Source of the DNA: Reyranella sp.
GTDB taxonomy: Bacteria; Pseudomonadota; Alphaproteobacteria; Reyranellales; Reyranellaceae
Direction: 5' to 3'
DNA length: 64,000 nucleotides
Assembly (NCBI RefSeq): GCF_017305915.1
Contig: NZ_JAFKJN010000020.1
Location: forward strand, 62,001-126,000
Below are positions 36,077-44,517 of this stretch, in pieces. Position 1 is the first letter of the stretch, and every line of letters begins with the position of its first letter. The position numbers and the translations under genes were made by a program. The notes under the pieces were generated by a model. It was not told the origin of the DNA. It ran no database searches and saw only the letters and a program-made list of their open reading frames with translations.

Positions 36077-37438
36077 CTAAGCCGCCGCCGGCGTCGGTGT
36101 GAAGTTGTCGTGACGGTAGATGGTGCGGCCGCCGACGATGGTCGCCATCACCAGGCCCTGCACCGGCCGCTCGTCGAACGGCGAGTTCTTGGTCTTGCTC
36201 CACAGATCGTCGCGATCGACGCGCCACGCAACATCGGCATCGAACAGCACCAGATCGGCCGGCGCGCCCTTGGCGAGCTTGCCGCCCGGCAGGTTGAACA
36301 ATCGCGCCGGCGCCGCCGACAGCCGCTGGAACAGCTGCGGCAAAGTGAGCTGCCTGTTGTGCACCAGCTCGAGCGAGACGGGCAGCAGGGTCTCGAGGCC
36401 GATGCCGCCCGGCTCGGCCTGGGCGAACGGCACGCGCTTGCTGTCCTGGTCCTGCGGCCGGTGGTCGGAGACGATGGCGTCGATCGTGCCGTCGCGCAGG
36501 CCCTCGACGATCGACTCGCGATCGGCTTCGGAGCGCAAGGGCGGCACCAGCTTGCCGAAGGTACGGTAGTCGCCGACCGCGAGATCGTTCAGCGCGAAGT
36601 AGGGCGGGGCGGTGTCGCAGGTGATCTTGAGGCCGCGCGCTTTCGCCCCGGCGATCGCCTTCACCGATTCGGCGGTCGAGATCTTGGTGAGGTGCAGCCG
36701 GCCGCCGGTCATCTCGGCGAGGCGGATGTCGCGCTCGACCATCATCACCTCGGCGAGCGGCGGCACGCCGCTCAGCCCAAGCCGCGTGGCCATCACGCCG
36801 CTGGTCATGTTGCCGCCGGACAGGCTCGGCTCCTGCGGCAGATGGACGATCAGCGCGTCGAATCCCTTGGCGTAGTACAGCGCGCGGCGCAGCATCTGGG
36901 CGTTGCCGACGGCGTGGTCGGCGTCGGTGAAGGCGACCGCCCCGGCCTCGGCCATCAGGCCGATCTCGGCCAGTTCCTTGCCCTCGAGCCCGACGGTCAG
37001 CGCGCCGTAGGCGTACATGTTGGCGAGCTTCACCTGCCGCGCGCGGCGGGCCACGAACTCGATCAGCGAGGCGTCGTCGAACGGCGGCTCGTTGTCGGGC
37101 AGCAGCACCAGGGAGGTGATGCCGCCGACCGCGGCGGCGATGCCGGCGCTCTCCAGCGTCTCCTTGTGCTCCTCGCCGGGCTCGCCGGTGTGGACGCGCG
37201 CGTCGACCAGGCCCGGCGCGAGATGGAGGCCGCGGCAATCGACCGATCCGATGCCGTAGGGCGCGCCCGACGCGAACAGGTTGGGCCCGAAGTCGGCGAT
37301 CTTGCCGTCGCTGATCAGGATCGCGCCGGTGTACTCGGCGTCGGCCGCCGGATCGACGATGCGGGCGTTGATGAAGGCGGTCGATCCGGTATGCGGCGGC
37401 GCGCCGCGCAGAACGTCGCCGCTCATGCGACGGCTCAT
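36077..37438 (-). CDS. pyrC: Dihydroorotase-like protein lacking the metal site (PyrC'), partner of PyrB
   Basis: A 453-residue amidohydrolase fold of the type I dihydroorotase family. In active enzymes the sequence D-x-HxH-x-REPG binds metal; here it is DARVHTGEPGEEHKET, so the first histidine is arginine and the catalytic REPG arginine is glycine. The later HCED site reads VHLPQEP, and the PHH site reads CDTAPPYFALND. This matches non-catalytic PyrC' subunits that scaffold aspartate carbamoyltransferase, as in Pseudomonas. ATG 37438 overlaps the pyrB stop (ATGA). An active dihydroorotase must be encoded elsewhere. Confidence 0.85.
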   Translation of the reverse strand: MSRRMSGDVLRGAPPHTGSTAFINARIVDPAADAEYTGAILISDGKIADFGPNLFASGAPYGIGSVDCRGLHLAPGLVDARVHTGEPGEEHKETLESAGIAAAVGGITSLVLLPDNEPPFDDASLIEFVARRARQVKLANMYAYGALTVGLEGKELAEIGLMAEAGAVAFTDADHAVGNAQMLRRALYYAKGFDALIVHLPQEPSLSGGNMTSGVMATRLGLSGVPPLAEVMMVERDIRLAEMTGGRLHLTKISTAESVKAIAGAKARGLKITCDTAPPYFALNDLAVGDYRTFGKLVPPLRSEADRESIVEGLRDGTIDAIVSDHRPQDQDSKRVPFAQAEPGGIGLETLLPVSLELVHNRQLTLPQLFQRLSAAPARLFNLPGGKLAKGAPADLVLFDADVAWRVDRDDLWSKTKNSPFDERPVQGLVMATIVGGRTIYRHDNFTPTPAAA

Positions 37439-38400
37439 GCGGCGGCTCCGATGGCGTTGCGGCGGCCGCCGATCAGGGCGTCGAGGCAGGCCATGCGCAC
37501 CGCCACGCCCATCTCGACCTGCTCGTGGATGACCGAACGGTCGAGGTCGTCGGCGACTTCCGAATCGATCTCGACGCCGCGGTTCATCGGGCCGGGATGC
37601 ATGATCAGCGCGTCGGGCTTGGCGACCTTCAGCTTCTCCATGTCGAGGCCGAAGAACCGGAAGTATTCGCTGATCGAGGGCACGAAGGTGCCCTGCATGC
37701 GCTCGGTCTGCAGGCGCAGCATCATGACGATGTCGACGTCCTTCAGGCCGCTGCGCATGTTGTAATGGACCTCGACGCCCATGCGGTCGATGTCGGTCGG
37801 CATCAGGGTCGGCGGGCCGACCACGCGCACCCGCGCGCCCATGATCTGCAGCAGGTGGATGTTCGAGCGCGCGACGCGGCTGTGCATGATGTCGCCGCAG
37901 ATCGCCACCAACAGGCCTTCCAGGGTGCCGCGTCGCCGCCGGATGGTCAGCGCATCGAGCAGCGCCTGGGTCGGATGCTCGTGCTGGCCGTCGCCGGCGT
38001 TGATGACGGTGCAATTCACCTTCTGGGAGAGAAGATTGACCGCGCCCGATTCGCTATGCCGCACGACGATGGCGTCGGGACGCATGGCGTTCAGCGTCAT
38101 CGCGGTGTCGAGCAGGGTCTCGCCCTTCTTCACCGAGGAGGTGGCGACGTCCATGTTGATGACGTCGGCGCCCAGGCGCTTGGCCGCGACCTCGAAGCTG
38201 GTCCGCGTCCGCGTCGAATTCTCGAAGAACAGGTTGATGACGGTGCGGCCCGACAGCAGGTCGCGCCGCTTGTCGATCGACTGGTTCTGCGGAATGTAGC
38301 TTTCGGAAAGGTCGAGCAGGCCCGAAATGGTTTCAGGCGACAGCCCTTCTATGCCGAGCAAGTGGGGCAACCTCGGCACGCCCGCGCGTTTCTTTGTCAC
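37435..38400 (-). CDS. pyrB: Aspartate carbamoyltransferase catalytic subunit
   Basis: Condenses carbamoyl phosphate and aspartate, the first committed step of pyrimidine synthesis; 321 residues. The carbamoyl-phosphate loop is STRTRTSFE (residues 62-70), with HPTQALLDAL and HPGPMNRG also present. It overlaps pyrC' by four bases, in keeping with a dodecameric PyrB-PyrC' enzyme. No pyrI regulatory-chain gene is present. A six-base inverted repeat (taaagc / gcttta, 38401-38415) directly precedes the start. Confidence 0.96.
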   Translation of the reverse strand: MTKKRAGVPRLPHLLGIEGLSPETISGLLDLSESYIPQNQSIDKRRDLLSGRTVINLFFENSTRTRTSFEVAAKRLGADVINMDVATSSVKKGETLLDTAMTLNAMRPDAIVVRHSESGAVNLLSQKVNCTVINAGDGQHEHPTQALLDALTIRRRRGTLEGLLVAICGDIMHSRVARSNIHLLQIMGARVRVVGPPTLMPTDIDRMGVEVHYNMRSGLKDVDIVMMLRLQTERMQGTFVPSISEYFRFFGLDMEKLKVAKPDALIMHPGPMNRGVEIDSEVADDLDRSVIHEQVEMGVAVRMACLDALIGGRRNAIGAAA

Positions 38401-38457
38401 TAAAGCGCTGCTTTAACCACGCGCTCGGCGACCCCGCAAGGCGCTAAGACCAGCCGG

Positions 38458-39000
38458 TCAGGTGGATAACACCACTTCGGTGCACAAACAGACGCGCGCC
38501 GGCCCCTTGGGCGCCAGGAAATCGGCCCAGATCGCGTTGTGATGGGCGATGATCTGGGTTGCGGAAAGATGCGGGCGGTCTGCGGTGGTGTGACCATCCG
38601 AGGGCACGACGGTCGGCCAGCCGCGCGCCAGCGCGCTGCGCACCGTGGTGTCGACGCAGTAGTCGGTCGCACAGCCCGTGATGATCAGCCGGTCGATGCC
38701 GTTCTCGCGCAGCACTGCGTCGAGCACCGTGTCGAGGAAGGCGTCGCACGAGCGCTTGCGCACCACCGTGTCGTCGGGCCGCAGCTCGAGCGTCGGCAGC
38801 AGCCGCCAGCCGGGTTCGTCGGGATGATGCGGATCGCCGGGCGGGCCGTCGTGCTGCACGAAGATCACCGCGCCGCCGTCGGTGCGGACGTCGCGCGCCA
38901 GGTGGTTGAGGCGCTCGACCAGGCCGGCCGCGTCGTGACGCGCCGAATCGGGGCCGAACGAGCCTTGCTGCATGTCGATCACGATCAAGGCGTCGGTCAT
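38458..39000 (-). CDS. Isochorismatase-family cysteine hydrolase
   Basis: A 180-residue hydrolase related to nicotinamidase and isochorismatase. The catalytic triad can be placed: Asp in LIVIDMQQG, Lys in DDTVVRKRSCDAF and Cys in GCATDYCVDTTVRSA. It has no metal-binding DxHxxxxxH segment of nicotinamidase, so an amide/carbamate-type substrate is more likely. It ends 57 bases before pyrB and starts 7 bases after the MerR-fused citrate-synthase gene. Confidence 0.87.
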   Translation of the reverse strand: MTDALIVIDMQQGSFGPDSARHDAAGLVERLNHLARDVRTDGGAVIFVQHDGPPGDPHHPDEPGWRLLPTLELRPDDTVVRKRSCDAFLDTVLDAVLRENGIDRLIITGCATDYCVDTTVRSALARGWPTVVPSDGHTTADRPHLSATQIIAHHNAIWADFLAPKGPARVCLCTEVVLST

Positions 39001-39007
39001 GAGGGCC

Positions 39008-40210
39008 TCACGCGGTGGGGCGAGGTCCCGTATACCGCGCGCGCGGGCGGATCAAGCTGCCATCCGCCTGTTCGATGGCGTGCGCGATCCAGCCGACGGT
39101 GCGGCCGAGCAGGAACATCGAGAGAGCCGAATCCTGCGGCAGGCCGAGCGCGCGCTCGATCGTCACCGTGGCGTAGTCGACGTTGGGCCTGCGGCCGGTC
39201 AGGCGCTCGCCGGCGTCCGCGATGCGCTCGGCGAAGGCGAGGTCCGGTGCGTTCGCCACGGTCTCGCGCAGCAGCGCGAACAGGGTCGCGGCGCGGACGT
39301 CGCCGTCGGGATAGAGCGGATGGCCGAAGCCCGGCAGATCCTGGCCGTCGGCCAGGCGCGCCGCCAACGCCGCCTCGGGATCGGCCTCGACCTTCAGCGA
39401 ATCGAATAGCGTGGCGACACGACGGGTCAGGCCGCCATGGCGCGGGCCGTTGATCGCGGCGAGGCCGGCGATGGTCGAGCCGTGCAGGTTGGCGCCGGTC
39501 GAGGCGACGACGCGCGCTGCGAAGGTCGAGGCGTTGAACTCGTGATCGGCCGACAGCACCAGCGCGGCCCGGATCAGCGGCGCGCGATCTGTCGGCACGT
39601 TCCAGGCCGCGGCGAGCTGCTCATGGACGGGCAGGGCGTTCGGCTGATCGCCCGTCACCGCCGCGGTCAGCAGGCGTAGGATGCGCACGCCGGTTTCGAG
39701 CATGGCGCCGCGATCCTCGACCCAACTCGGATGATCCCAGCGCGCCGCCGCCGGCAGCAGCAGCAGGCAGCGCTCGATGGCCGCGAACGAGGCTGCGGCC
39801 TGCCATGCCTGGCGCAGCGCGGTCGACATCGACGGCAGGTTCTTGGGGTCGAACGGCCGCTCGTCGCATTGCCAGAGGAGTTGCGCAACCCGCTCGAGCG
39901 CCGAGCCGCGGGCAAGCTCGGTGGCGTCCCAGCCGCGATAATAAAGACGGCCGTGCTCGATCAGGGTCAGCGCCGACTCCAGCACCGGCGTGCCGAAGTC
40001 GAGCGCGTTGGCGGCGATCGATTCGGCCTTGCGGCCGACGTCGCGGCGGCGTTTCAGCCCCGCCACGTCGTCGGCGCTGTAGCGCCGCTCGCGCTGGCCG
40101 TTGCTGCCTTCGGAGCGCAGCAGGCCGCGGCTCACATAGGCGTAGAGCGTCGCCGACGAGACGCCGAGGCGTCGCGCGGCTTCCTTGGAGGTCAGCCATT
40201 CCTTGCCCAT
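39008..40210 (-). CDS. Citrate-synthase-like protein with an N-terminal MerR-type HTH
   Basis: 400 residues: a MerR-like DNA-binding region (WLTSKEAARRLGVSSATLYAYVSRGLL, with RRYSADDVAGL) joined to a citrate synthase domain. The synthase keeps likely active residues: His in SADHEFNASTFAARV, His in GFGHPLYPDGD and Asp in RRPNVDYATV. It may be an enzyme, or a regulator that senses acyl-CoA or oxaloacetate through a synthase fold. It diverges from a second citrate-synthase-like gene; the AT-rich gap between them has a matching palindrome. Confidence 0.88.
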   Translation of the reverse strand: MGKEWLTSKEAARRLGVSSATLYAYVSRGLLRSEGSNGQRERRYSADDVAGLKRRRDVGRKAESIAANALDFGTPVLESALTLIEHGRLYYRGWDATELARGSALERVAQLLWQCDERPFDPKNLPSMSTALRQAWQAAASFAAIERCLLLLPAAARWDHPSWVEDRGAMLETGVRILRLLTAAVTGDQPNALPVHEQLAAAWNVPTDRAPLIRAALVLSADHEFNASTFAARVVASTGANLHGSTIAGLAAINGPRHGGLTRRVATLFDSLKVEADPEAALAARLADGQDLPGFGHPLYPDGDVRAATLFALLRETVANAPDLAFAERIADAGERLTGRRPNVDYATVTIERALGLPQDSALSMFLLGRTVGWIAHAIEQADGSLIRPRARYTGPRPTA

Positions 40211-40216
40211 GACTTA

Positions 40217-40241
40217 TTATTGATGATTTCAATCAATATTG
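40217..40241. promoter_or_regulatory. Palindromic operator candidate between the two citrate-synthase-like genes
   Basis: The AT-rich gap (40211-40293) holds an imperfect inverted repeat with arms attattgat and atcaatatt about gatttca (inner core gatt-tc-aatc). TTGACA at 40239-40244 faces the plus-strand gene, though no good -10 follows at normal spacing. A site for the MerR-like domain is the natural reading. Confidence 0.5.
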
Positions 40242-40293
40242 ACAATATATATCGCACCAACGACTTTCCCCGCGATCAACCAAGAGGATTGCG

Positions 40294-41379
40294 ATGCTGC
40301 AGACACGGGTGGACAGCGGGCTCGACGGCGTGATCGTCGCCGACACCGTCATGAGCGAGGTCGACGGCGAGGAAGGCCGGCTGGTCGTCCGCGGCCACGC
40401 CCTGCAGGAGCTGGTGGCGACCCGCGGCTTCGAAGGCGTCGCGGCGCTGCTCTGGGAAGGCTACGGCACCGGCGGCGGCGACGAGGCGGCCGTGCGCGAC
40501 GGCCTGGCGGCGGCGCGGGTGCGGGCCTTCGCCCTGGTGCCGAAGCTGCTGACGGCGGCGGAGGGCCTGACTCCGGTCCAGGGCCTGCGCGTCGGGCTGG
40601 GCATGCTGCCGGATTCCGATCCGATCCCGCATCACTATCTGGTCTGCGGCGCGCTGCCGGTGTTCCTGGCGGCGCTGCTCAATGCGCGCAAGGGCCTGTC
40701 GGCGATCGCGCCCGATCCGTCGCTCACCACGGCGCAGGACCTGCTGCGCATGATCCGCGGCCAGCGCGCCGGCGAGGTGTTCGAGAAGGGCCTCGACATC
40801 TATCTCGCCACCGTCGCCGATCACGGCTTCAACGCCTCGACCTTCACCGCGCGCGTGGTGGCCTCGACCGATGCCGGCCTGATCTCGGCAGTGCTGGCCG
40901 GGCTGTGCGCGCTGAAGGGCCCCAAGCACGGCGGCGCGCCGGGCCCCGTCCTCGACATGCTGGACGAGATCGGCGAGGCCTCGCGCGCCGAGGCATGGTT
41001 CGACGATGCCTTCGCCAAGAACACGACGCTGATGGGCTTCGGCCATCGTATCTACAAGGTCCGCGATCCGCGCGCCGACGTGCTGAAGGAGGCGGTCGCC
41101 ACGCTGCCGGAGACGTCGGGCCGGCTCGCCTATGCGTCCGAGGTCGAGAAGGGCGCGATCGCGGCGCTGCGCAAGCACAAGCCCGGCCGCCGGCTCGACA
41201 CCAACGTCGAGTACTACACCGCGCTGCTGCTCGAGGCGCTGGAGATCCCGCGCGAGGCTTTCACGGCGCTGTTCGCGGTCGGCCGCGCCGCCGGCTGGTG
41301 CGCCCACGTCTTCGAGCAGGAGAAGGGCGGCCGCATCATCCGCCCGCAGTCCAACTACGTCGGGGCCCGGCCGTCCTGA
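40294..41379 (+). CDS. Citrate/2-methylcitrate synthase-like protein
   Basis: Condenses an acyl-CoA with a 2-oxoacid; 361 residues, a short form of the family. Active-site blocks are VADHGFNASTFTARVV and MGFGHRIYKVRDPR (histidines), and the aspartate position reads LDTNVEYYTALL, with glutamate in its place as in some family members. The RIYKVRDPR arginine contacts the substrate carboxylate. GAGGA precedes ATG. Its stop lies within the convergent unknown gene (25-base overlap). Confidence 0.88.
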   Translation: MLQTRVDSGLDGVIVADTVMSEVDGEEGRLVVRGHALQELVATRGFEGVAALLWEGYGTGGGDEAAVRDGLAAARVRAFALVPKLLTAAEGLTPVQGLRVGLGMLPDSDPIPHHYLVCGALPVFLAALLNARKGLSAIAPDPSLTTAQDLLRMIRGQRAGEVFEKGLDIYLATVADHGFNASTFTARVVASTDAGLISAVLAGLCALKGPKHGGAPGPVLDMLDEIGEASRAEAWFDDAFAKNTTLMGFGHRIYKVRDPRADVLKEAVATLPETSGRLAYASEVEKGAIAALRKHKPGRRLDTNVEYYTALLLEALEIPREAFTALFAVGRAAGWCAHVFEQEKGGRIIRPQSNYVGARPS

Positions 41380-41942
41380 GGCGGCGTCGGCGGAAAGCGC
41401 AGCGCCGAGCCGCGCCAGGTCCGGGCGCGGGTGCCGTGGGCATCGAACACCCAGACGATCAGGTCGGCGCCGCTCGGCGTGAAGCGGGCGTTGAAATGGC
41501 GGCGCCAGAAGCTGCCGTCGGCGAAGGCGAACAAGGCCTCGGTGCCGAGCGAATCGGGCCGCACCGTCATGGTCGCCGCGCGCGGCTCGGGCCTGGCCTG
41601 CGCCGCGGTGAGCTGGGCCACACCCGCCAGCACCGGGCCGAAGCGCAGGGTCTCGCCCGCGGTCGAGGTCTGCATCGGCCCGCCGTCGATGCGCAGCCAG
41701 ACCGCGGCCCCGCCATCCTCGACGCGGATCGAGAAATGGACGGCGAAAGGGGCGGAGTCGTCGGCATCGACGTGCGGCTCCTTCGGCGGCGGCACGATGT
41801 CCTCGAGCGGGATCGAGCGATAGAAGCGCAGCGCGCCGGCATAGGAGCCGAGCCATTCCGGCCACAGGCCGCTTGGCGCCTGCGCCGAGGCGACGATCGG
41901 CCCCGTGAGCGGCAGCGAGAGCAGGAGGGCGCGGCGCCTCAT
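41355..41942 (-). CDS. Exported protein of unknown function, last gene of the b561/YceI operon
   Basis: 195 residues. A twin-arginine-style or Sec signal (MRRRALLLSLPLTGPIVAS) leads to a beta-rich domain with the pieces PFAVHFSIRVEDGGAAVWLRI and FADGSFWRRHFNARFTPSGA, which suggest an immunoglobulin-like or sulphur-carrier-like fold; it has no cysteine in the mature part. I do not recognise the family. ATG overlaps the b561-YceI stop (ATGA), so it is coupled to that gene. Confidence 0.7.
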   Translation of the reverse strand: MRRRALLLSLPLTGPIVASAQAPSGLWPEWLGSYAGALRFYRSIPLEDIVPPPKEPHVDADDSAPFAVHFSIRVEDGGAAVWLRIDGGPMQTSTAGETLRFGPVLAGVAQLTAAQARPEPRAATMTVRPDSLGTEALFAFADGSFWRRHFNARFTPSGADLIVWVFDAHGTRARTWRGSALRFPPTPPQDGRAPT

Positions 41943-43024
41943 GGCCGCGAGGCTACCACCGCGACCTCTATGTTGACGACATCGGCGACGTAGTTGGTCG
42001 AGGCCCATTCGTTGCGCCCGACGCCGTAGTCCAGCCGCTTGATCGGCAGGGTGCCGCGCGCGGTCGCCTGGTTGCCCTGGAGCCGCAGCGTGAAGGGCAG
42101 GACGACGTCGCGCGCGACGCCGCGAATCGTGAGCTTGCCGCGGGCCTCGTAAGTGTCGCCGCCGCGTGAAGCGACAGCGGTGCTGACGAAGTGCGCCTCG
42201 GGCTGATTTGCGGTGTCGAGGAAGCTTGCACTGCGCATCATGTCGTCGACGTCCTTGGCGCCGGTGCTGGCGGTGCGCATGTCCATGCGGATGTCGAAGC
42301 GGGCCGCGGCCAGATCGTTCGGATCGAAGACGATGGTGCCGGTCCAAGTTCCGATCCGGCCCGAGGCGACCTTGCCGACCTGCTCGACGCTGAAGGCGAT
42401 GCGGCTCCTGACGTGATCGATCGTCCAGCCGGATTGCGCCAGGACGGGCCGGTTCGCCACCACGATCGCCAGCAGCAGCGCCAACGGCCACATGCGGCGG
42501 AAGATGCCGTCGCGGCGCAGCACGTCGTGGCGCAGCACGGCGAGCAGGTGGAGCGCCAGCACCGCCATCAGCGTCCAGGCGAGCCAGTGGTGCCAGGTGA
42601 CCAGCCGCTCGAACAGCCCGGTATCGCGCTCCAGCAGGTCGGGCAATTCGAGATAGCCGAACCAGATCACCTTTACACCGCCCGCCGAGCTCATCAGCCA
42701 GCCGCTGATCGGCAGCGCCACCAGCAGCACCAGCAGCAGGCCGTGGCTCCACGGCGCCACCGCGCGCTCCCATGCCGTCACGGTCGGCGGCAGCGGCGGC
42801 GGCGGGCTGTAGGCGCGCCACGCCAGGCGCAGCACGGTCAGCACCAGCACGGTGAGGCCGATCCATTTGTGCCAGGCGAAGGCGTAGAGCTTGGGCAGGC
42901 CGATCGGCAGGTCGACCATCCACAGGCCGACGCCGATCAGGCCGAGCACCAGCAGCGCGGTCAGCCAGTGCAGCAGCTTGGCGACGCCGGCGTAGCCGTC
43001 AGCGCGCCCTTCAGCGCCAGGCAT
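41939..43024 (-). CDS. Cytochrome b561 fused to a YceI domain
   Basis: 361 residues. The first half is a four-helix cytochrome b561 with likely haem histidines H19 (KLLHWL), H52 (AWHKW), and the pair in TWHHWLAWTLMA and ALHLLAVLRH. After another hydrophobic segment (LALLLAIVVA) and an AQ-type cleavage-like site, the second half is a YceI lipocalin-like domain (GWTIDHVRSRIAFSVEQVG to the end) that should lie in the periplasm and bind a lipid or quinone. The fusion suggests electron flow between a periplasmic isoprenoid and the membrane haem. Overlaps the YceI gene by 14 bases. Confidence 0.9.
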   Translation of the reverse strand: MPGAEGRADGYAGVAKLLHWLTALLVLGLIGVGLWMVDLPIGLPKLYAFAWHKWIGLTVLVLTVLRLAWRAYSPPPPLPPTVTAWERAVAPWSHGLLLVLLVALPISGWLMSSAGGVKVIWFGYLELPDLLERDTGLFERLVTWHHWLAWTLMAVLALHLLAVLRHDVLRRDGIFRRMWPLALLLAIVVANRPVLAQSGWTIDHVRSRIAFSVEQVGKVASGRIGTWTGTIVFDPNDLAAARFDIRMDMRTASTGAKDVDDMMRSASFLDTANQPEAHFVSTAVASRGGDTYEARGKLTIRGVARDVVLPFTLRLQGNQATARGTLPIKRLDYGVGRNEWASTNYVADVVNIEVAVVASRP

Positions 43025-43598
43025 CGGTGCGAATCGTGATGTCGACCATGTCGCCCACGACGTCGACGTACTTCACCATGCCGAACTCGGAGCGCTTGAG
43101 GGTGCCGCTGGCGCGGAAGCGGGCATAGCGCGCGCCGGCCGCCGCGCCGGGCTTGCGGTCGGTCACGGTGACGTCGAGCGCCATCGGCCGGGTGATGCCG
43201 CGCAAGGTGACCTCGCCCTCGACCTTGAGGGTGGACTCGCCGGTCCGCGTGACGGTCCGCGAGGCGTAGGTCAGCTCGGGGAACTTGGCGACATCGAAGA
43301 AGTCGGGATCCTTCAGCATGGAGGTCTGCTGCGGGTCGAGCATCTCGATCGAGTTGGTGTTGACCTTCACCGCCACGGTGCTGCGCGGCACGTCGCTGTC
43401 GTCGACCCTGAGCGTGCCCTGCCAGTCCTTGAACGAGCCGGTGGTGCGGAAGATCCTGGAATCGCCGATCGAGAAGTCGATCGTGCCGCGCGCCGCGCCG
43501 ATATGCAGCTGCTCGGCCGCCGAGGCACGCCCAGGGCGCAGGGACGGCAGCAGGCAGGCGGCAGCACCCAGCAGGACGCGGCGACGCAGTTCAGACAC
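43011..43598 (-). CDS. YceI-family periplasmic lipid-binding protein
   Basis: 195 residues with an arginine-rich signal (LRRRVLLGAAACLLPSL). The YceI barrel is seen in GTIDFSIGDSRIFRTTGSFK, PDFFDVAKFPELTYASRTV and LRGITRPMALDVTVTD. Family members bind polyprenyl or quinone-like chains. It is the second YceI domain in this operon, the other being fused to cytochrome b561 next door, so the pair may hand over the same ligand. Overlaps PhyH by 8 bases. Confidence 0.9.
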   Translation of the reverse strand: MSELRRRVLLGAAACLLPSLRPGRASAAEQLHIGAARGTIDFSIGDSRIFRTTGSFKDWQGTLRVDDSDVPRSTVAVKVNTNSIEMLDPQQTSMLKDPDFFDVAKFPELTYASRTVTRTGESTLKVEGEVTLRGITRPMALDVTVTDRKPGAAAGARYARFRASGTLKRSEFGMVKYVDVVGDMVDITIRTDAWR

Positions 43599-44472
43599 GC
43601 GCGTCCTCGAAGGTTTCGAAGAACCGCTTCCCGGTGGCGCGCTGGTTCTCGTAGATCGAGCCCTGGTGATCGGCGGGCGGCAGCGGCAAGCGCACCGGCG
43701 CCGGACAGAGGCGCGGCTGGTTGGTCGGCTCGCCGACCACCATGCGGCTGTTGAACTCGTCGAAGTTGGCGATGCCCATCAGCGGGAAGGCATCGGCCGC
43801 GGTGTATTCGTGCAGCAGCAGGCGGCGCTGGCGGTTGGAGCGGTTGAGCGCCGAGCCGTGCACCAGCCGGGCGTGATGGATGGTCATCGAGCCAGCCGGT
43901 CCCATCAGCGGCACCGCCTTGGAAAAGTCGAGGTCGCAGGCCGCCGGATCCATGGCGCCGCAGAACCGGCCGTCGGCGTGATGATCCCAGGTCGGGCCGT
44001 GATGCGTGCCGGGCAGCACCATCAGCGGCCCGTTGTCGGTATCGCAGTCGTCGAGGTAGATGCCGGTCGCCAGCACGTCGTCGTTGGTGTGCGGATAGAA
44101 CGCCCAGTCCTGGTGCCATTCGACCGGCGAGCCGTAGGACGCCGACTTCATGTTGAGCTTGCCGCCGTACAGGCGAATCGACGGCCCCAGGAGCTGCTGC
44201 AGGATGGCGACGATCTTGGGCTCGCGCACCAGGGCATGGAAGAAGGCGTAGCGCTTGAAGATCGCGGGCTTCAGCCGCCGCACCCGCGGCAGAGCCGCGG
44301 TGTGGCTGGGCTCGAGATCGTATAGGTCGTCGTTGGCCGCGACGCCGCGCGCCTCGGAAATGATGCGGTCGGTGAGCGCGCGCAGCTCGGCGAGCTGCTC
44401 GCCCTCGATGAGGCGCGGGACCACCAGGTAGCCGTCGCGCCGATAGTCTTCGATCTGCCGGTCGGTGAGCAT
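43591..44472 (-). CDS. Phytanoyl-CoA dioxygenase (PhyH) family Fe(II)/2-oxoglutarate oxygenase
   Basis: A 293-residue non-haem iron oxygenase. The iron ligands are His and Asp in EWHQDWAFYPHTND and His in HHARLVHGSALNRS; the arginine after it (SNRQRRLLL) would hold 2-oxoglutarate. It would hydroxylate a lipid- or acyl-like substrate in the cytoplasm. First gene of a four-gene overlapping operon with YceI, b561-YceI and an unknown exported protein. It diverges from another Fe/2OG oxygenase gene over 45 bases. Confidence 0.9.
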   Translation of the reverse strand: MLTDRQIEDYRRDGYLVVPRLIEGEQLAELRALTDRIISEARGVAANDDLYDLEPSHTAALPRVRRLKPAIFKRYAFFHALVREPKIVAILQQLLGPSIRLYGGKLNMKSASYGSPVEWHQDWAFYPHTNDDVLATGIYLDDCDTDNGPLMVLPGTHHGPTWDHHADGRFCGAMDPAACDLDFSKAVPLMGPAGSMTIHHARLVHGSALNRSNRQRRLLLHEYTAADAFPLMGIANFDEFNSRMVVGEPTNQPRLCPAPVRLPLPPADHQGSIYENQRATGKRFFETFEDARV

Positions 44473-44517
44473 GCCGAAAGCATAGCACGTCGGCCGCGCT
44501 TCACGGATAATCACGCT

